Shown here piece after piece: positions 28,444 to 37,579 of a stretch of DNA of 40,563 nucleotides. The notes beneath the pieces are model-generated. The model worked only from the letters and a program-made list of their open reading frames with translations. It searched no databases and was not told where the DNA came from. Positions within the stretch are counted from its first letter, which is position 1, and every line of letters begins with the position of its first letter. The position numbers were made by a program, and so were the translations under genes. The stretch is from the NCBI GenBank assembly GCA_002709225.1, contig PAQH01000038.1, forward strand, positions 1-40,563. Direction: 5' to 3'. Origin of the DNA: Planctomycetaceae bacterium. GTDB taxonomy: Bacteria; Planctomycetota; Planctomycetia; Pirellulales; Pirellulaceae.

Positions 28444-29924
28444 ACCAGCAGCTCCTTCACAACCTGACCGTGCACATCGGTCAGGCGAAAGTCGCGGCCG
28501 CTGTAGCGATAGGTCAAACGCTCGTGGTCGAGCCCGACCAGATGCAAAATCGTGGCGTGCAGGTCGTGGATGTGCACCTGGTTCCTGGTGACATAAAAGC
28601 CAAACTCATCCGTAGCGCCATAAGTTGTCCCCGGCTTCACCCCTCCCCCAGCCAGCCACATGGTAAACGCGTGCGGATGATGATCTCGGCCAGCTCCTTG
28701 CGCGGTTGGCGTGCGGCCAAACTCGCCTCCCCAAACGACTAGTGTTTCATCGAGCAGCCCGCGTTGCTTGAGATCGCTCAGCAACGCCGCTACCGGTTGG
28801 TCACAACTGGCGGCCACTTTTTCATGATCTCGCACGTTGGCGTGGCTATCCCACTTGCCACTAACGTTCGCGACGACGTAACGCACTCCACGTTCAACTA
28901 GCCGCCGCGCTAACAAGCATTGTTGCGCGTAGTCCCTGGTCGTCTTCTGATCCGTGCCATACATTTTGTGAGTGGCTGGTGACTCGCGTGACAAGTCGAA
29001 AGCTTCCGGAGCCTGCGTCTGCATGCGGAAAGCTAATTCAAAGGCGGCAATGCGCGCGTCTAGCCTGCTGTCATCTTCACGCCCTTGGCGGTGAAGCTCA
29101 CTGAAGTGACGTATCGCTGCCAATCGTTGAGCCTGAACCGGTCGCGTCACGGGCATTTCCAGGTTGTCGATCGGGTTGTCAACATCGGCGATCGCCACAC
29201 CTTCGTATGCCGCAGGCAGAAACGAAGAACTATACGGAACTTTTCCAGGCAAATCGTTCTGGGTTCCAATGGAAACAAAGCCGGGCAAATTATCCGCTGC
29301 GGAGCCAAGTCCATACAACAACCACGAACCCAGACTCGGGCGCGGCAGCACGCCATCCCCCGTCGTCAGCTGGCGGATCGCTCCACTGTGCTCGATCTGG
29401 TCGCAGTTCATCGATCGAATTACGCACAAATCGTCTGCACAACGACTGAGATGAGGCAGTAACTCACTGATGACGATGCCAGATTCCCCATGCCGTCGGA
29501 ACTTATACGGCGAAGGACGACAATTAGGGGTTGAATCTCGCGTGATCCGCGGCAACTTGATAGGGATTTGCTTGTTCGCGTGTTTGACCAGCGTCGGCTT
29601 GGGATCAAACAGATCCACCTGTGATGGCCCGCCCCCCATAAACAAGAAGATCACGCTCCGGGCACGAGGCGGGTGATGCGTCTGCTTGGATGCCAGCGGG
29701 TTCGCTGAGGCGGTCGATTCTTGAGCCAACAGCGCGGCAAAAGTAAGCAGCGGAAAACCGGCGGATGCCTTGCGCAACACGTCGCGACGAGTTAACTGTC
29801 GGTAGCTCGACGCGTTAACCAGGAAATGCTTGGAGCGTTCGTTTGAAAATCTGCTTGGAAGTATGGTCATAAGACATGCGGTCATAAGTAGTGCGAAAGC
29901 TCGAAGCGAGGTGGCCCCGTTCAT
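28440..29924 (-). CDS. DUF1501 protein (sulfatase-like fold)
   Basis: This 494-residue protein has an unusually long N-terminal region before a Tat-type signal, TRRDVLRKASAGFPLLTFAALLA (about residues 45-67). A later start may therefore be used, though ATG 29922-29924 is the first. DUF1501 motifs follow: VIFLFMGGGPSQVDLFDPKP, CVIRSMNCDQIEHSGA, VVWGGEFGRTPTAQGAGRDHHP and DLHATILHLVGLDHERLTYRY. It lies 63 bases after the DUF1553 gene and overlaps the next gene by four bases. It is a paralogue of the gene at 17073-18536, but closer to the common planctomycete form (GRDHHP motif). Confidence 0.94.
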   Translation of the reverse strand: MNGATSLRAFALLMTACLMTILPSRFSNERSKHFLVNASSYRQLTRRDVLRKASAGFPLLTFAALLAQESTASANPLASKQTHHPPRARSVIFLFMGGGPSQVDLFDPKPTLVKHANKQIPIKLPRITRDSTPNCRPSPYKFRRHGESGIVISELLPHLSRCADDLCVIRSMNCDQIEHSGAIRQLTTGDGVLPRPSLGSWLLYGLGSAADNLPGFVSIGTQNDLPGKVPYSSSFLPAAYEGVAIADVDNPIDNLEMPVTRPVQAQRLAAIRHFSELHRQGREDDSRLDARIAAFELAFRMQTQAPEAFDLSRESPATHKMYGTDQKTTRDYAQQCLLARRLVERGVRYVVANVSGKWDSHANVRDHEKVAASCDQPVAALLSDLKQRGLLDETLVVWGGEFGRTPTAQGAGRDHHPHAFTMWLAGGGVKPGTTYGATDEFGFYVTRNQVHIHDLHATILHLVGLDHERLTYRYSGRDFRLTDVHGQVVKELLV

Positions 29925-29961
29925 GGGAACAGTCCTGCGTTCGGCGGTTTCTTAGTTTGCC

Positions 29962-29980
29962 GGCGGCGTCTCACGCCGTC
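29962..29980 (-). terminator. Hairpin between the DUF1553 and DUF1501 genes
   Basis: GGCGGCGT (29962-29969) and ACGCCGTC (29973-29980) form an 8-bp stem with one G-T pair and a 3-base loop. In the gene direction it starts seven bases after the DUF1553 stop and no T-run follows, so it may be an intercistronic stabiliser or attenuator rather than a full terminator. Confidence 0.4.
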
Positions 29981-29987
29981 GCCTACA

Positions 29988-32519
29988 TCAATCGACGTAC
30001 AAAAACTCATTGCTGCAAATCATTGCCATACACAAGTCGTTCCAAACACCCTTCTCGATCTGCGTATTGTTGGTTGCAAACTTCCGGCGCGTCTTCCGTG
30101 CCCGGCTGACGACACTCGACGCCAGTTTCCTCTCTTGCGGCGAAGGCATGCGGCCAAACAGTTCGAGATACAACAAGTTCACGCGTTGTACCTCGGCTGG
30201 CAGACGCATCGCCCGCTGAGCGAGCATTGCCGCCGCACCAGTCACTTTGTCATTGTTCAGCATGTACAGCGCTTGCGGCGCTGAAGTGGAATCGGGCCTG
30301 GCTGGTACCAATAGGTCTGGATTCGCGCCGTCGAACAGGTCGAGGGTCGTTGGCGGCTTGTCGCGACTAAACTCGCCGAACAAGGCTCGGCCATTGACGA
30401 CGAGCTCCCCTGGGGGCATCGACTTGGTGCTTCGCTTAACGCGACCGGCGTGCCAACCAAGTGTGTCCATCAGTGTTTCGGCATCGAGCCGTTTGCGGTT
30501 CATGCGACCGAACCAGCGGTTGTCAGGATCCCGCGCCAGGTTCCCGGCATTCACTCGACTCGATTGCTGATAAGCCCGCGACAGCATAATCTCGCGAATC
30601 AGGGCCTTGATTGACCATCCATTCTGGACAAAACGCGTGGCCAGATAGTCGAGCAGTTTTGGGTGCGTTGGTGGTCGCCCAAGTTTGCCGAAGTTGCTTG
30701 GCGTGGCGACGATGCCCCTACCAAACAAGTGTTGCCAGACTCGATTCGCCATCACTCTGGCGGTCAACGGGTGTTCCGGTTGCGTTAACCAGTCGGCGAG
30801 TGCTCGCCGTCCGCTGCCCCTGATCTCCATCTTGCCTCGTGCGCCAAACACACCAGGCACATCTCGGGCTACTTCCTGGCCCAGCGAGAGGTGGTTGCCT
30901 CGAATAAACAAACGAATATCACCAGAGGCTTTGTGTCGTGTGCCCGGGACCGGACCTTCTCGAATCACCATCCGCACGGGAAACGCTCCCAGTTTCTTCC
31001 GCATACCATTACGCTGAACAACCAACTCGGCGTGCGTCTTCAGTTGCGGAGGATCAATCTCCCAGCCACTTTTCGCTTGATCCGCCAGCAAATTCGTTTC
31101 CTTGTCACGCAACAGTTTGATGCGCCGAGCCACTCGCGACTTTTGGTTCGCTGTCTGCGGCTGCTCCTTTAGTTTCGCCTGGAGTTCATCACGTATCTTC
31201 TTCAACTCCAATGGATTGTCGTATTTATCCTCGAGAGTCGCGATCTCCTGCTCCACTTTGACCAGCTGTTTCTCCAATGGAGCAAACTCACGCTGCTTTG
31301 CTTTAGATGGGTATGCTCGCTCCTGAGTGCGAACTCGTTTACGAGCACTCTCGCCATCAAACTTGAAACTGTGGCTGCTGTAAAAGATCCCGGCCAAGGC
31401 GTAGTAATCGGTCTGTCGAATTGGATCGAACTTGTGGTCGTGGCACCTTGCACAAGAAATGGTCAACCCCAAGAAGGTTCGCCCCAGGACATCCAACTGT
31501 TCGTCGACAAAGTCGGCAACAACCTTTTCTCGGTCGTTACCTTCCACCACATGTGCCAGGCCCCACATACCAGTTGCCGTTAAAGCATCGACGTTGAAAA
31601 GATTATCGTCTTTCGGCCGCATTAAATCACCCGCGACCTGCAAGCGGACAAAGCGATCGTAAGGTAAGTCGCAGTTCAAAGACTTCACCACCCAATCACG
31701 ATAGGGGCCGGCGGAGAATGCTCCGTTGCTGTTGGCCGCGCAGGTCGGATCGTCTTGTGCGTAGCGGACATTATCCAGCCAAAAGCGGGCCCAGCGGATA
31801 CCAAAATCGGCGGAGTCCAGCAGGCGATCGATGACTCGAGAAAAATCACCTTCGCCTCTGTCTTCCAGGAACGCAGTTACTTGATCGGCGGTCGGCGGAA
31901 GACCAAGCAGGTCATAAGTCGCCCGACGAATGAGCGTTCGCTTGTCGGATGAGGAAGCAGGAGTTATCCCATTGGCTTCCAGCTGCGCCAGCAAGAGTCG
32001 GTCGATGTCGGAGGTAGCCCATTTCGTGTTGGCAACTTTCGGCAGCCTGGGCCTTTCTGGAGCCTGGAACGCCCAACGTTTGCGCGCTTCCTGCAGACTG
32101 CTGCCAGCGAGTGCGTTTACACTTCCGGTTCGTGGATCTGGAGCGCCCAACTTGATCCATTTGACGAAGTCAGCGATGGCCTCTGCGGAGAGTTTGCTCT
32201 GGGGCGGCATCTTGAACGTTTCGTGACGAATGGCCGCGATCAGCAAACTGTCTGTCGGCTTTCCCGGGACAATCGCCGGTCCACTGTCTCCACCTTCGCG
32301 AGTGCCTTGGCGAGTGTCCAACAGCAAGCCACCCCGCAATGTTTTCTTGGCGGCAGCTTGAGCCGAGTGGCAAGCGTAACAACGCCCGACAAGGACCGGT
32401 CGGATTTTTCGCTCGAAAAACTCAATATCTCTGTCGGCGGCGTCAGCGCGAACCGACCCGAGGAAAATGGTCGATAGCCAGCACACCGCGGTAATTCGAA
32501 TGCTGGAGTAACGAGGCAT
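29988..32519 (-). CDS. Planctomycete cytochrome c/DUF1549/DUF1553 protein
   Basis: The frame is open from 32735, but the signal peptide (MPRYSSIRITAVCWLSTIFLG) points to ATG 32517-32519, giving 843 residues. It has the heme-binding motif CYACH in an N-terminal planctomycete cytochrome domain. DUF1549 follows (FGIRWARFWLDNVRYAQDDP), then a second CARCHDHKFDPIRQTDYYALAG, then a charged, probably coiled-coil region (APLEKQLVKVEQEIATLEDKY). The C-terminus is DUF1553 (NRVWQHLFGRGIVATPSNFG, MNRKRLDAETLMDTLGW). It is exported and probably works with the DUF1501 protein encoded next. It opens a four-gene minus-strand operon down to 25664. Confidence 0.94.
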   Translation of the reverse strand: MPRYSSIRITAVCWLSTIFLGSVRADAADRDIEFFERKIRPVLVGRCYACHSAQAAAKKTLRGGLLLDTRQGTREGGDSGPAIVPGKPTDSLLIAAIRHETFKMPPQSKLSAEAIADFVKWIKLGAPDPRTGSVNALAGSSLQEARKRWAFQAPERPRLPKVANTKWATSDIDRLLLAQLEANGITPASSSDKRTLIRRATYDLLGLPPTADQVTAFLEDRGEGDFSRVIDRLLDSADFGIRWARFWLDNVRYAQDDPTCAANSNGAFSAGPYRDWVVKSLNCDLPYDRFVRLQVAGDLMRPKDDNLFNVDALTATGMWGLAHVVEGNDREKVVADFVDEQLDVLGRTFLGLTISCARCHDHKFDPIRQTDYYALAGIFYSSHSFKFDGESARKRVRTQERAYPSKAKQREFAPLEKQLVKVEQEIATLEDKYDNPLELKKIRDELQAKLKEQPQTANQKSRVARRIKLLRDKETNLLADQAKSGWEIDPPQLKTHAELVVQRNGMRKKLGAFPVRMVIREGPVPGTRHKASGDIRLFIRGNHLSLGQEVARDVPGVFGARGKMEIRGSGRRALADWLTQPEHPLTARVMANRVWQHLFGRGIVATPSNFGKLGRPPTHPKLLDYLATRFVQNGWSIKALIREIMLSRAYQQSSRVNAGNLARDPDNRWFGRMNRKRLDAETLMDTLGWHAGRVKRSTKSMPPGELVVNGRALFGEFSRDKPPTTLDLFDGANPDLLVPARPDSTSAPQALYMLNNDKVTGAAAMLAQRAMRLPAEVQRVNLLYLELFGRMPSPQERKLASSVVSRARKTRRKFATNNTQIEKGVWNDLCMAMICSNEFLYVD

Positions 32520-33153
32520 TGGTAAACAATCGGTCGAGGTCGGGGGGAGGACTATTGCTGATAACTCGGAAATGAAGGAGGTGCAATTCTGGGCCACCCC
32601 GTGACGGAATAGGCGTCTCGTAATTTTAGACCCTACTCGCGACGAGACCAAACGCATACTCGCTTCCCATTTGATCCCCGTGGTTACCGATGGGGCAAAT
32701 TCCGCCCAGTGATGCCGAGGGGCGATTGCAGTCAACCGCGTTCTTTCTCCCAGCCCAACATCCGAACACGATGGTCGTGTCTTTGGGGGCTAGATTGCGG
32801 ACCACAGCTGACGCCATGTCCGAACACTGGATTCTGAATTCAATGCGCAGTCTCTTTAACTTGTAACTTGTGTGTGAGTTACGTGCGATCCAAGAACTCG
32901 CCAGAGTCAACTAGCGTGACCAAAACACTGAAAATGAAAACCTCCGAGAAACGCGACTCACTTCACGCACTCGACCTCCTTGTCAGCCTGCTGACTCAAC
33001 CACTTTGGGCTCGAATCACTGACCGTTGGGATCAATGGTGGAGCGTGACCAAGTGAAACTAGCCGCCTCGGTTCCAATGCGTAATGAAAACGCTGGCGGA
33101 CCAGTTAGCGCCCCTGCTTAACGTAGGCCCATTTTCAACAGCGACCGTCCCGC
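32520..33153. other. Intergenic stretch, small ORFs of doubtful value
   Basis: The promoter of the four-gene operon should be here. A plus-strand frame 32868-33056 ends in ALDLLVSLLTQPLWARITDRWDQWW, which looks mildly protein-like, and a minus-strand frame 32626-32910 contains CNRPSASLGGICPIGNHGD. I recognise neither; both could be small remnants. Confidence 0.4.
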
Positions 33154-33909
33154 TCACCTGTTCTCCACGCTCTCGGCAGCTAACGCGCGCGACAGTCTAA
33201 CTGCTGCTTGCACCATCATTTCACCACCACACGTTTTCACGCGGGAGTTCACGGTTTCACAACTTTCCTCAGCGAAAGCCTTCCTTGTTGGAATGTAACC
33301 AGGCGCGTCATTGGTCAACTCGATGACCAACGTAGTCTGAAACGGCGAATCGGCTTTGATGGCAATGCCAAGATCCACGAATACTTCGCCAGGCAAGGCA
33401 ACAACGGTAACGTCATGGCTCAGTCGAAAAGCTTGCACTTCGAGCGGCAGTGTCTTGCCTGAGCGCATTCCAACAGCTGTTACCTAGTACGCGCGAACAC
33501 GCTCTAGAAATGACAACTCGCTGCTGTCGACTAATTCCATGTTTTCACGAGCTTCCGCCATTTCCTCATCGGAAAAAGACTGCAACGGAGCTTTGACCGT
33601 GGCGCTCCTCACGGCCAGAGATGGCTGATTGACACTCGAAAGGACTGACAGTCGTTTCTCGACGGTCTCACCCAGCATCACACCAATCTCTTCGGCGCTT
33701 CCCTGACCACGAATCGCCACATCAACATGATTAATATCACCGCATGTACCCACACCGCACATCGCCACAAAGTCAGGCCCGGTGTTGTTGCGAATATGAT
33801 GTTGCAACAATTGAGGGTAGTCAGCAGAGTACTCCGTCCCGCCGACCGTGTCCAAGTGACACGCGAATGCGATGGTCGCGGCGAACAGTTCTTTTTCGTT
33901 GTTCTTTTT
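33154..33909 (-). pseudogene. C-terminal half of a neutral/alkaline ceramidase gene
   Basis: Read on the minus strand from 33909, the translation ELFAATIAFACHLDTVGGTEYSADYP, CGVGTCGDINHVDV and then LPLEVQAFRLSHDVTVVALPGEVFVDLG, LVIELTNDAPGYIPTRKAF matches planctomycete members of the neutral ceramidase family. One in-frame TAG at 33484-33486 interrupts the frame between VRAY and VTAVGMRSGKT; the frame then runs on to the natural-looking end at 33154. The N-terminal half, with most metal ligands, is missing and is replaced by a TPR fragment. It is very likely non-functional. Confidence 0.78.
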
Positions 33910-34515
33910 TCAAAGCAATGATTCCAACTTGCGGATCGAGCGGTCCCGCAGCTCGTAATATTTTCGGGTTGAGCTGGCGAGTTCCGCGAGTTGAACAACT
34001 TTCCGCAAGTCTTGCGGATCAACCGCTCCGAAGAGCGCCGCCTTGGAAATGCGTTCCGCAACCACGGGGTTCTTCGTCGCTGCAAATCGCAATAGCATCT
34101 GGCGAATATAAACGCGGTGATCTTTTTGTTCCCGCCCTTTCATTAGTTGTACGGCCGCTCCGTCCATCCAGGCAATCGTACACTCGTTGCTTTCACTGGT
34201 TGAATCCGCATCCAATCCCGCAAACTCTTGAACGTCACGGGCGGCTTCGGCGGCTCGATTGCGGTTCGCAAACAGTTTTCCCCGCGCGGCGAATAGCCTG
34301 GCATTTGTCGGATGCGATTCGATTGCTCGATCGCGCAACCTTTCCGCCTCTTACGTGTGCTTGCCACTTCGCACTTTGTAAAGGGCGTAGTGTTTTCTCT
34401 TACCGACCAGGTCACGCACTTGCTGCTGGAGTGAGTCCGTCCTGCTGTATCTCCCTTTGAATTCTCCAACTTCACCGGTATCTAGATTCCGCGTTTTGTA
34501 TAAGATCTCGCGGTG
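33910..34515 (-). pseudogene. Remnant of a TPR protein (kinase-type tail)
   Basis: The minus-strand frame from 34515 down to 33910 contains TPR-like segments (AIESHPTNARLFAARGKLFANRN, RQMLLRFAATKNPVVAERISKAAL). These resemble C-terminal TPR tails of planctomycete Ser/Thr kinases. An in-frame TAA at 34351-34353 interrupts it, and a TGA at 33910-33912 ends it directly before the ceramidase remnant in the same frame. No kinase domain is near. The first part (NLDTGEVGEFKGRYSRTDS) is not recognised. Confidence 0.6.
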
Positions 34516-34527
34516 TTACTGCCTAAC

Positions 34528-34929
34528 TTATTGAGTACATATCTTGAGTACATATTCACCCTCAGAGGTCGTTCCCTGAGGAGTCCTGTACGTCATGGTA
34601 CCCGCCAGCTTGCTACCTGTTACTTCGGTGAATCTGATAATCCAATACCCGTTATTGGTACCAAACCCGGTTGAAACAATCTGTTTCTTGTTTGCATCCC
34701 AACTCATAAGCTCCGTAAATTTGCTGCCCTCATCGTCTTCCCAAATGTCAGTTGCCCCTTGTCCGACTGCCAGCTTCTTCCAAACAACCCTCGACTTAAA
34801 ACCATAGTCTTCCTGGATCTGCCAGGTTCCCACCAACCATTGCCAGGGACAATTCGGAGCGTCGGCGAACGCTGGCGCAACAAGGCCGGTTACCATCCAT
34901 AACACCACCGCAGAATACACACCTACCAT
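34528..34929 (-). CDS. Small secreted lipocalin-like protein
   Basis: The frame is open from 35271, but ATG 34927-34929 starts a clean signal peptide (MVGVYSAVVLWMVTGLVAPAFADA) and is preceded by AGAGGG, giving 133 residues. The mature part begins PNCPWQWLVGTWQIQED, the GTW start of lipocalin-like/DUF1579-like barrels. It continues as alternating beta-strands (NNGYWIIRFTEVTGSKLAGTMTYRTPQG). It is probably periplasmic and binds a small ligand, but this is a guess from fold type. The upstream part of the open frame lies in the gap after the neighbour gene and is not coding. Confidence 0.7.
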   Translation of the reverse strand: MVGVYSAVVLWMVTGLVAPAFADAPNCPWQWLVGTWQIQEDYGFKSRVVWKKLAVGQGATDIWEDDEGSKFTELMSWDANKKQIVSTGFGTNNGYWIIRFTEVTGSKLAGTMTYRTPQGTTSEGEYVLKICTQ

Positions 34930-35218
34930 TGGATAAACCCTCTTCTCTCGCAGTCTGTTTTTTCGTTTAGCTATTTGTTTGGCGATCTCGATTAACATCA
35001 TCCGCTTTACACACATGACAAGGATGCTCGTCGGGCTACCGTGCGAGACGAGTCGTCGCGTTTCGCGTTGCCCGCAAACGTCACACAATGTAAAGGACGT
35101 CTGGGCCCTCGACTTTCCTCGTCCCTGCCGCCGCCGACGAGGATTCGGCTGCCCGCCACACGCCAACTGCGCTCGAAAGGCCGGGAAAGCTGCAAACCAC
35201 AAGCCGCGGCCCCTTCCT

Positions 35219-36868
35219 CTACTCTGCGTTGGCGACGTCTCCGGCAAAACGGAACGAGTACAAGTCGGCATCGTGCATGATGATTCGTAGCCGAATCATG
35301 CGGCCCTGAAATCGCCCGACATCGCTGCCAGATTTCCAACGGACCGTGTGAGAAATCGCATCGCCGACATGGCGCACCGCGTCATCGGACGTGTAGCCGG
35401 GCAGCGGATTTCCGCCCTGGTCCTGGAGCTCGACGCGGAGGCTACCCGCACCGGATGTGGAGAAATTGATCACAAGTCGATTGCCGGTAAATTTCAACGG
35501 ACGCGTCAGCAGTTCTCCACCCGCCAGCGGGGCGTTGACCGACGCAAACCCATCGGTGCGCAGCGAATACCGCTGCACATAAGAATAGGAACCGCGCCCA
35601 TGCCGTGCGAACTGGGACATTTCCGCATCGCCCGTCGACACGAACCGCATGTAAGGATAACTGGACCGGTTGCCCCAGTGAAGCGGATTTGGTCCTGGCC
35701 GAAAATACGCTTCGGCGAACGGTTGAAGATACGACAACTCACCGGGTCTCGTCGTCAGCAAAACCGCATCGGAATAACCGACGCTGTGTTCTCGCTGGTG
35801 ATTCTGGATCTCGGCGGGCATCCTGGCTAAGTCTCCCTGCGAAAACACCGTTCCGGTAAAGAAACGTACAGGGGAGGCGATCAGCAACTGCCGATTGCGG
35901 AAATAAGGATGAGTCTCGTTCGTATAAAAGTGGACTTTCCGTCCCGAGATCTTGCCTGGATCCAGTTCGGTCACCAGTGGCTTCATCGGAGTCACCCGGG
36001 ACCAGTGGATAAAGTCCTTCGACGTGACGCGCCCGATCCAGCGCAACCCGCCGACCCGGCCCTCAGTGGGACGGTTCGGATTGACTCGGATGCGGATGTA
36101 CGCCACGTATTGCGCTTCGGTCTCTGACCAGTGGGTGCAGGCGGGCGTCGAATCCGAGCCGTGCGGCCAATGGGATCGATCGATCACCCATTCCTTGCGT
36201 AACTTGCGCCAGTGAATTCCGTCGCCACTCGCCAACGCCCAGAACCCGGCTGGCCGACGGCTGGAGTTGAACCCACCGGCGAGCGCCTTGTAGCGTTCCG
36301 ACTTCGGTACGCCAGGGCGCAGATCGATAAACGGGCGCATATTGTGTGAAATACATGGCAAATGATCGGGATCGTCATCGCCTGGCTCCGCCTTGTTCTC
36401 TTCCGTGATCGCGTTGCCATCGTCGCTACCTGGAATGGCAAACAGCTTCAGGTTGGGTTTGGTCCAGTGGATGGCGTCACGGCTCTCGGCGTAACAAAAG
36501 AACTCGTGGCCGTCTGGATCGCTGCTCGGACGCGCATCGCGGTAGTACATGCGATACAAGTCACCGTCTTTCAGCACGGACACGTAGCCGAACATCGATT
36601 CCCAGGAACGCCGCTTGGGATCGACCACGCCTGGGGGACTCGACAACACAACTTCCCGCGGCACCGGTCTGTGTTGCACCAATCTCAAGCCATCGAGGGA
36701 GGTAATCCAACGCGGATCGACTGCCAACTCCAAACGGGCACCCACATCCAGGGGTGTCAGGACCGGGATCGCTTCCTCGGCGTCGAGGCAAGGACCTTGA
36801 AGAACCGCAACAGCCCCCCAACAGACCGTTGCTAGTATCAACTTACGGTGCGTGACAAACCTTGCCAT
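35219..36868 (-). CDS. Secreted five-bladed-propeller glycosidase-like protein (paralogue)
   Basis: This 549-residue protein has a signal peptide (about 1-28, LILATVCWGAVAVLQG). It follows the same plan as the protein at 25664-27100: LELAVDPRWITSLDGLRLVQHRPVPREV, DGDLYRMYYRDARP, FCYAESRDAIHWTKPNL, and the C-terminal sandwich VINFSTSGAGSLRVELQDQGGNPLPG ending DADLYSFRF. It is about 70 residues longer, with extra loops. Like its paralogue it is probably an exported glycan-acting protein of unproven activity. ATG 36866-36868 is the start. It stands upstream of the small lipocalin-like gene, 290 bases apart. Confidence 0.82.
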   Translation of the reverse strand: MARFVTHRKLILATVCWGAVAVLQGPCLDAEEAIPVLTPLDVGARLELAVDPRWITSLDGLRLVQHRPVPREVVLSSPPGVVDPKRRSWESMFGYVSVLKDGDLYRMYYRDARPSSDPDGHEFFCYAESRDAIHWTKPNLKLFAIPGSDDGNAITEENKAEPGDDDPDHLPCISHNMRPFIDLRPGVPKSERYKALAGGFNSSRRPAGFWALASGDGIHWRKLRKEWVIDRSHWPHGSDSTPACTHWSETEAQYVAYIRIRVNPNRPTEGRVGGLRWIGRVTSKDFIHWSRVTPMKPLVTELDPGKISGRKVHFYTNETHPYFRNRQLLIASPVRFFTGTVFSQGDLARMPAEIQNHQREHSVGYSDAVLLTTRPGELSYLQPFAEAYFRPGPNPLHWGNRSSYPYMRFVSTGDAEMSQFARHGRGSYSYVQRYSLRTDGFASVNAPLAGGELLTRPLKFTGNRLVINFSTSGAGSLRVELQDQGGNPLPGYTSDDAVRHVGDAISHTVRWKSGSDVGRFQGRMIRLRIIMHDADLYSFRFAGDVANAE

Positions 36869-37102
36869 GGTGATTACTCACAGTGGAGTGGAGGAACATG
36901 TACCGGAGAACGGTCGCCATACCCAGAACAAAGTCACCGACGACGAGGTCAGTATAAACGTGTCTCAACCTCGCTACGTAGACCCGTTACTGGAAAGACC
37001 GCGTCAGATAATGCCGATATATTCGCGTTCGCCAGCCGCCAAACCGAACTGGCGGGTAGCTTCCCTTTGCGTGTCTTCTGCCAATGGATCAGCAACACGG
37101 TA
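36869..37102. other. Intergenic stretch, probable promoter region
   Basis: No supported gene. The promoter of the minus-strand propeller gene should lie here; I cannot pick a clear -35/-10 pair. Confidence 0.5.
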
Positions 37103-37450
37103 TTAAGTGCCGAGACGCACTATCAGCGGGTGACCGGCGACCACTGTCAGCACATCGTTACGGACACCACTGAGCTGCTTAGTGAAGTCGGGCAGGGCAA
37201 CAAGTTGTTGCGCTGCTACTGCACACGGATGCTTGGTGTGCCACCAAATCACCAGCTCGCGGCCAAAGGCGTCCTCACTTTCCTCGTGACTCAAACTCCG
37301 CAACGACCCGTTTTTCACCGACCAACGGCCAAAATCATTTGTTTGTACCACGCGAGGGTGTTTACCAAGCTGATCAATGATCGCTGCCGGATCACATCCA
37401 ACCTTGCCCTGCCCCCGTCCGACGACCACAATATCGGCCTACTCGCTCAT
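37103..37450 (-). pseudogene. Unrecognised ORF with an early in-frame TAG
   Basis: ATG 37448-37450 reads MSE, then TAG (37439-37441), then an open frame to 37103. It contains IVVVGRGQGKVGCDPAAIIDQLGKHPRVV and FGRELVIWWHTKHPCAVAAQQL. The two segments faintly recall beta-carbonic anhydrase (xDPAxIF and GHTKCGAVxA), but the Cys and His zinc ligands are not in the right arrangement. It may be a remnant or a chance frame. Confidence 0.25.
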
Positions 37451-37579
37451 GCACCTTAACGGCCCTGAGTGTCGCCAGCGGGGCGAAGTGTGGTGTTGGC
37501 CAGCGTTCCCGACGAGCGGGGCTGGGGTGGTCGTCCTCCAGTGTGATTGTTTTTGAAGCGTACCGAAAAACGTGGGGTG

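Noticed and set aside
32520..32735. N-terminal extension of the second DUF1553 gene
   Set aside because: The signal peptide begins at ATG 32519; the upstream part reads as non-coding.
34930..35271. N-terminal extension of the small lipocalin-like gene
   Set aside because: It is Arg-rich without motifs and partly overlaps the neighbouring propeller gene; ATG 34929 has a ribosome binding site and a signal peptide.
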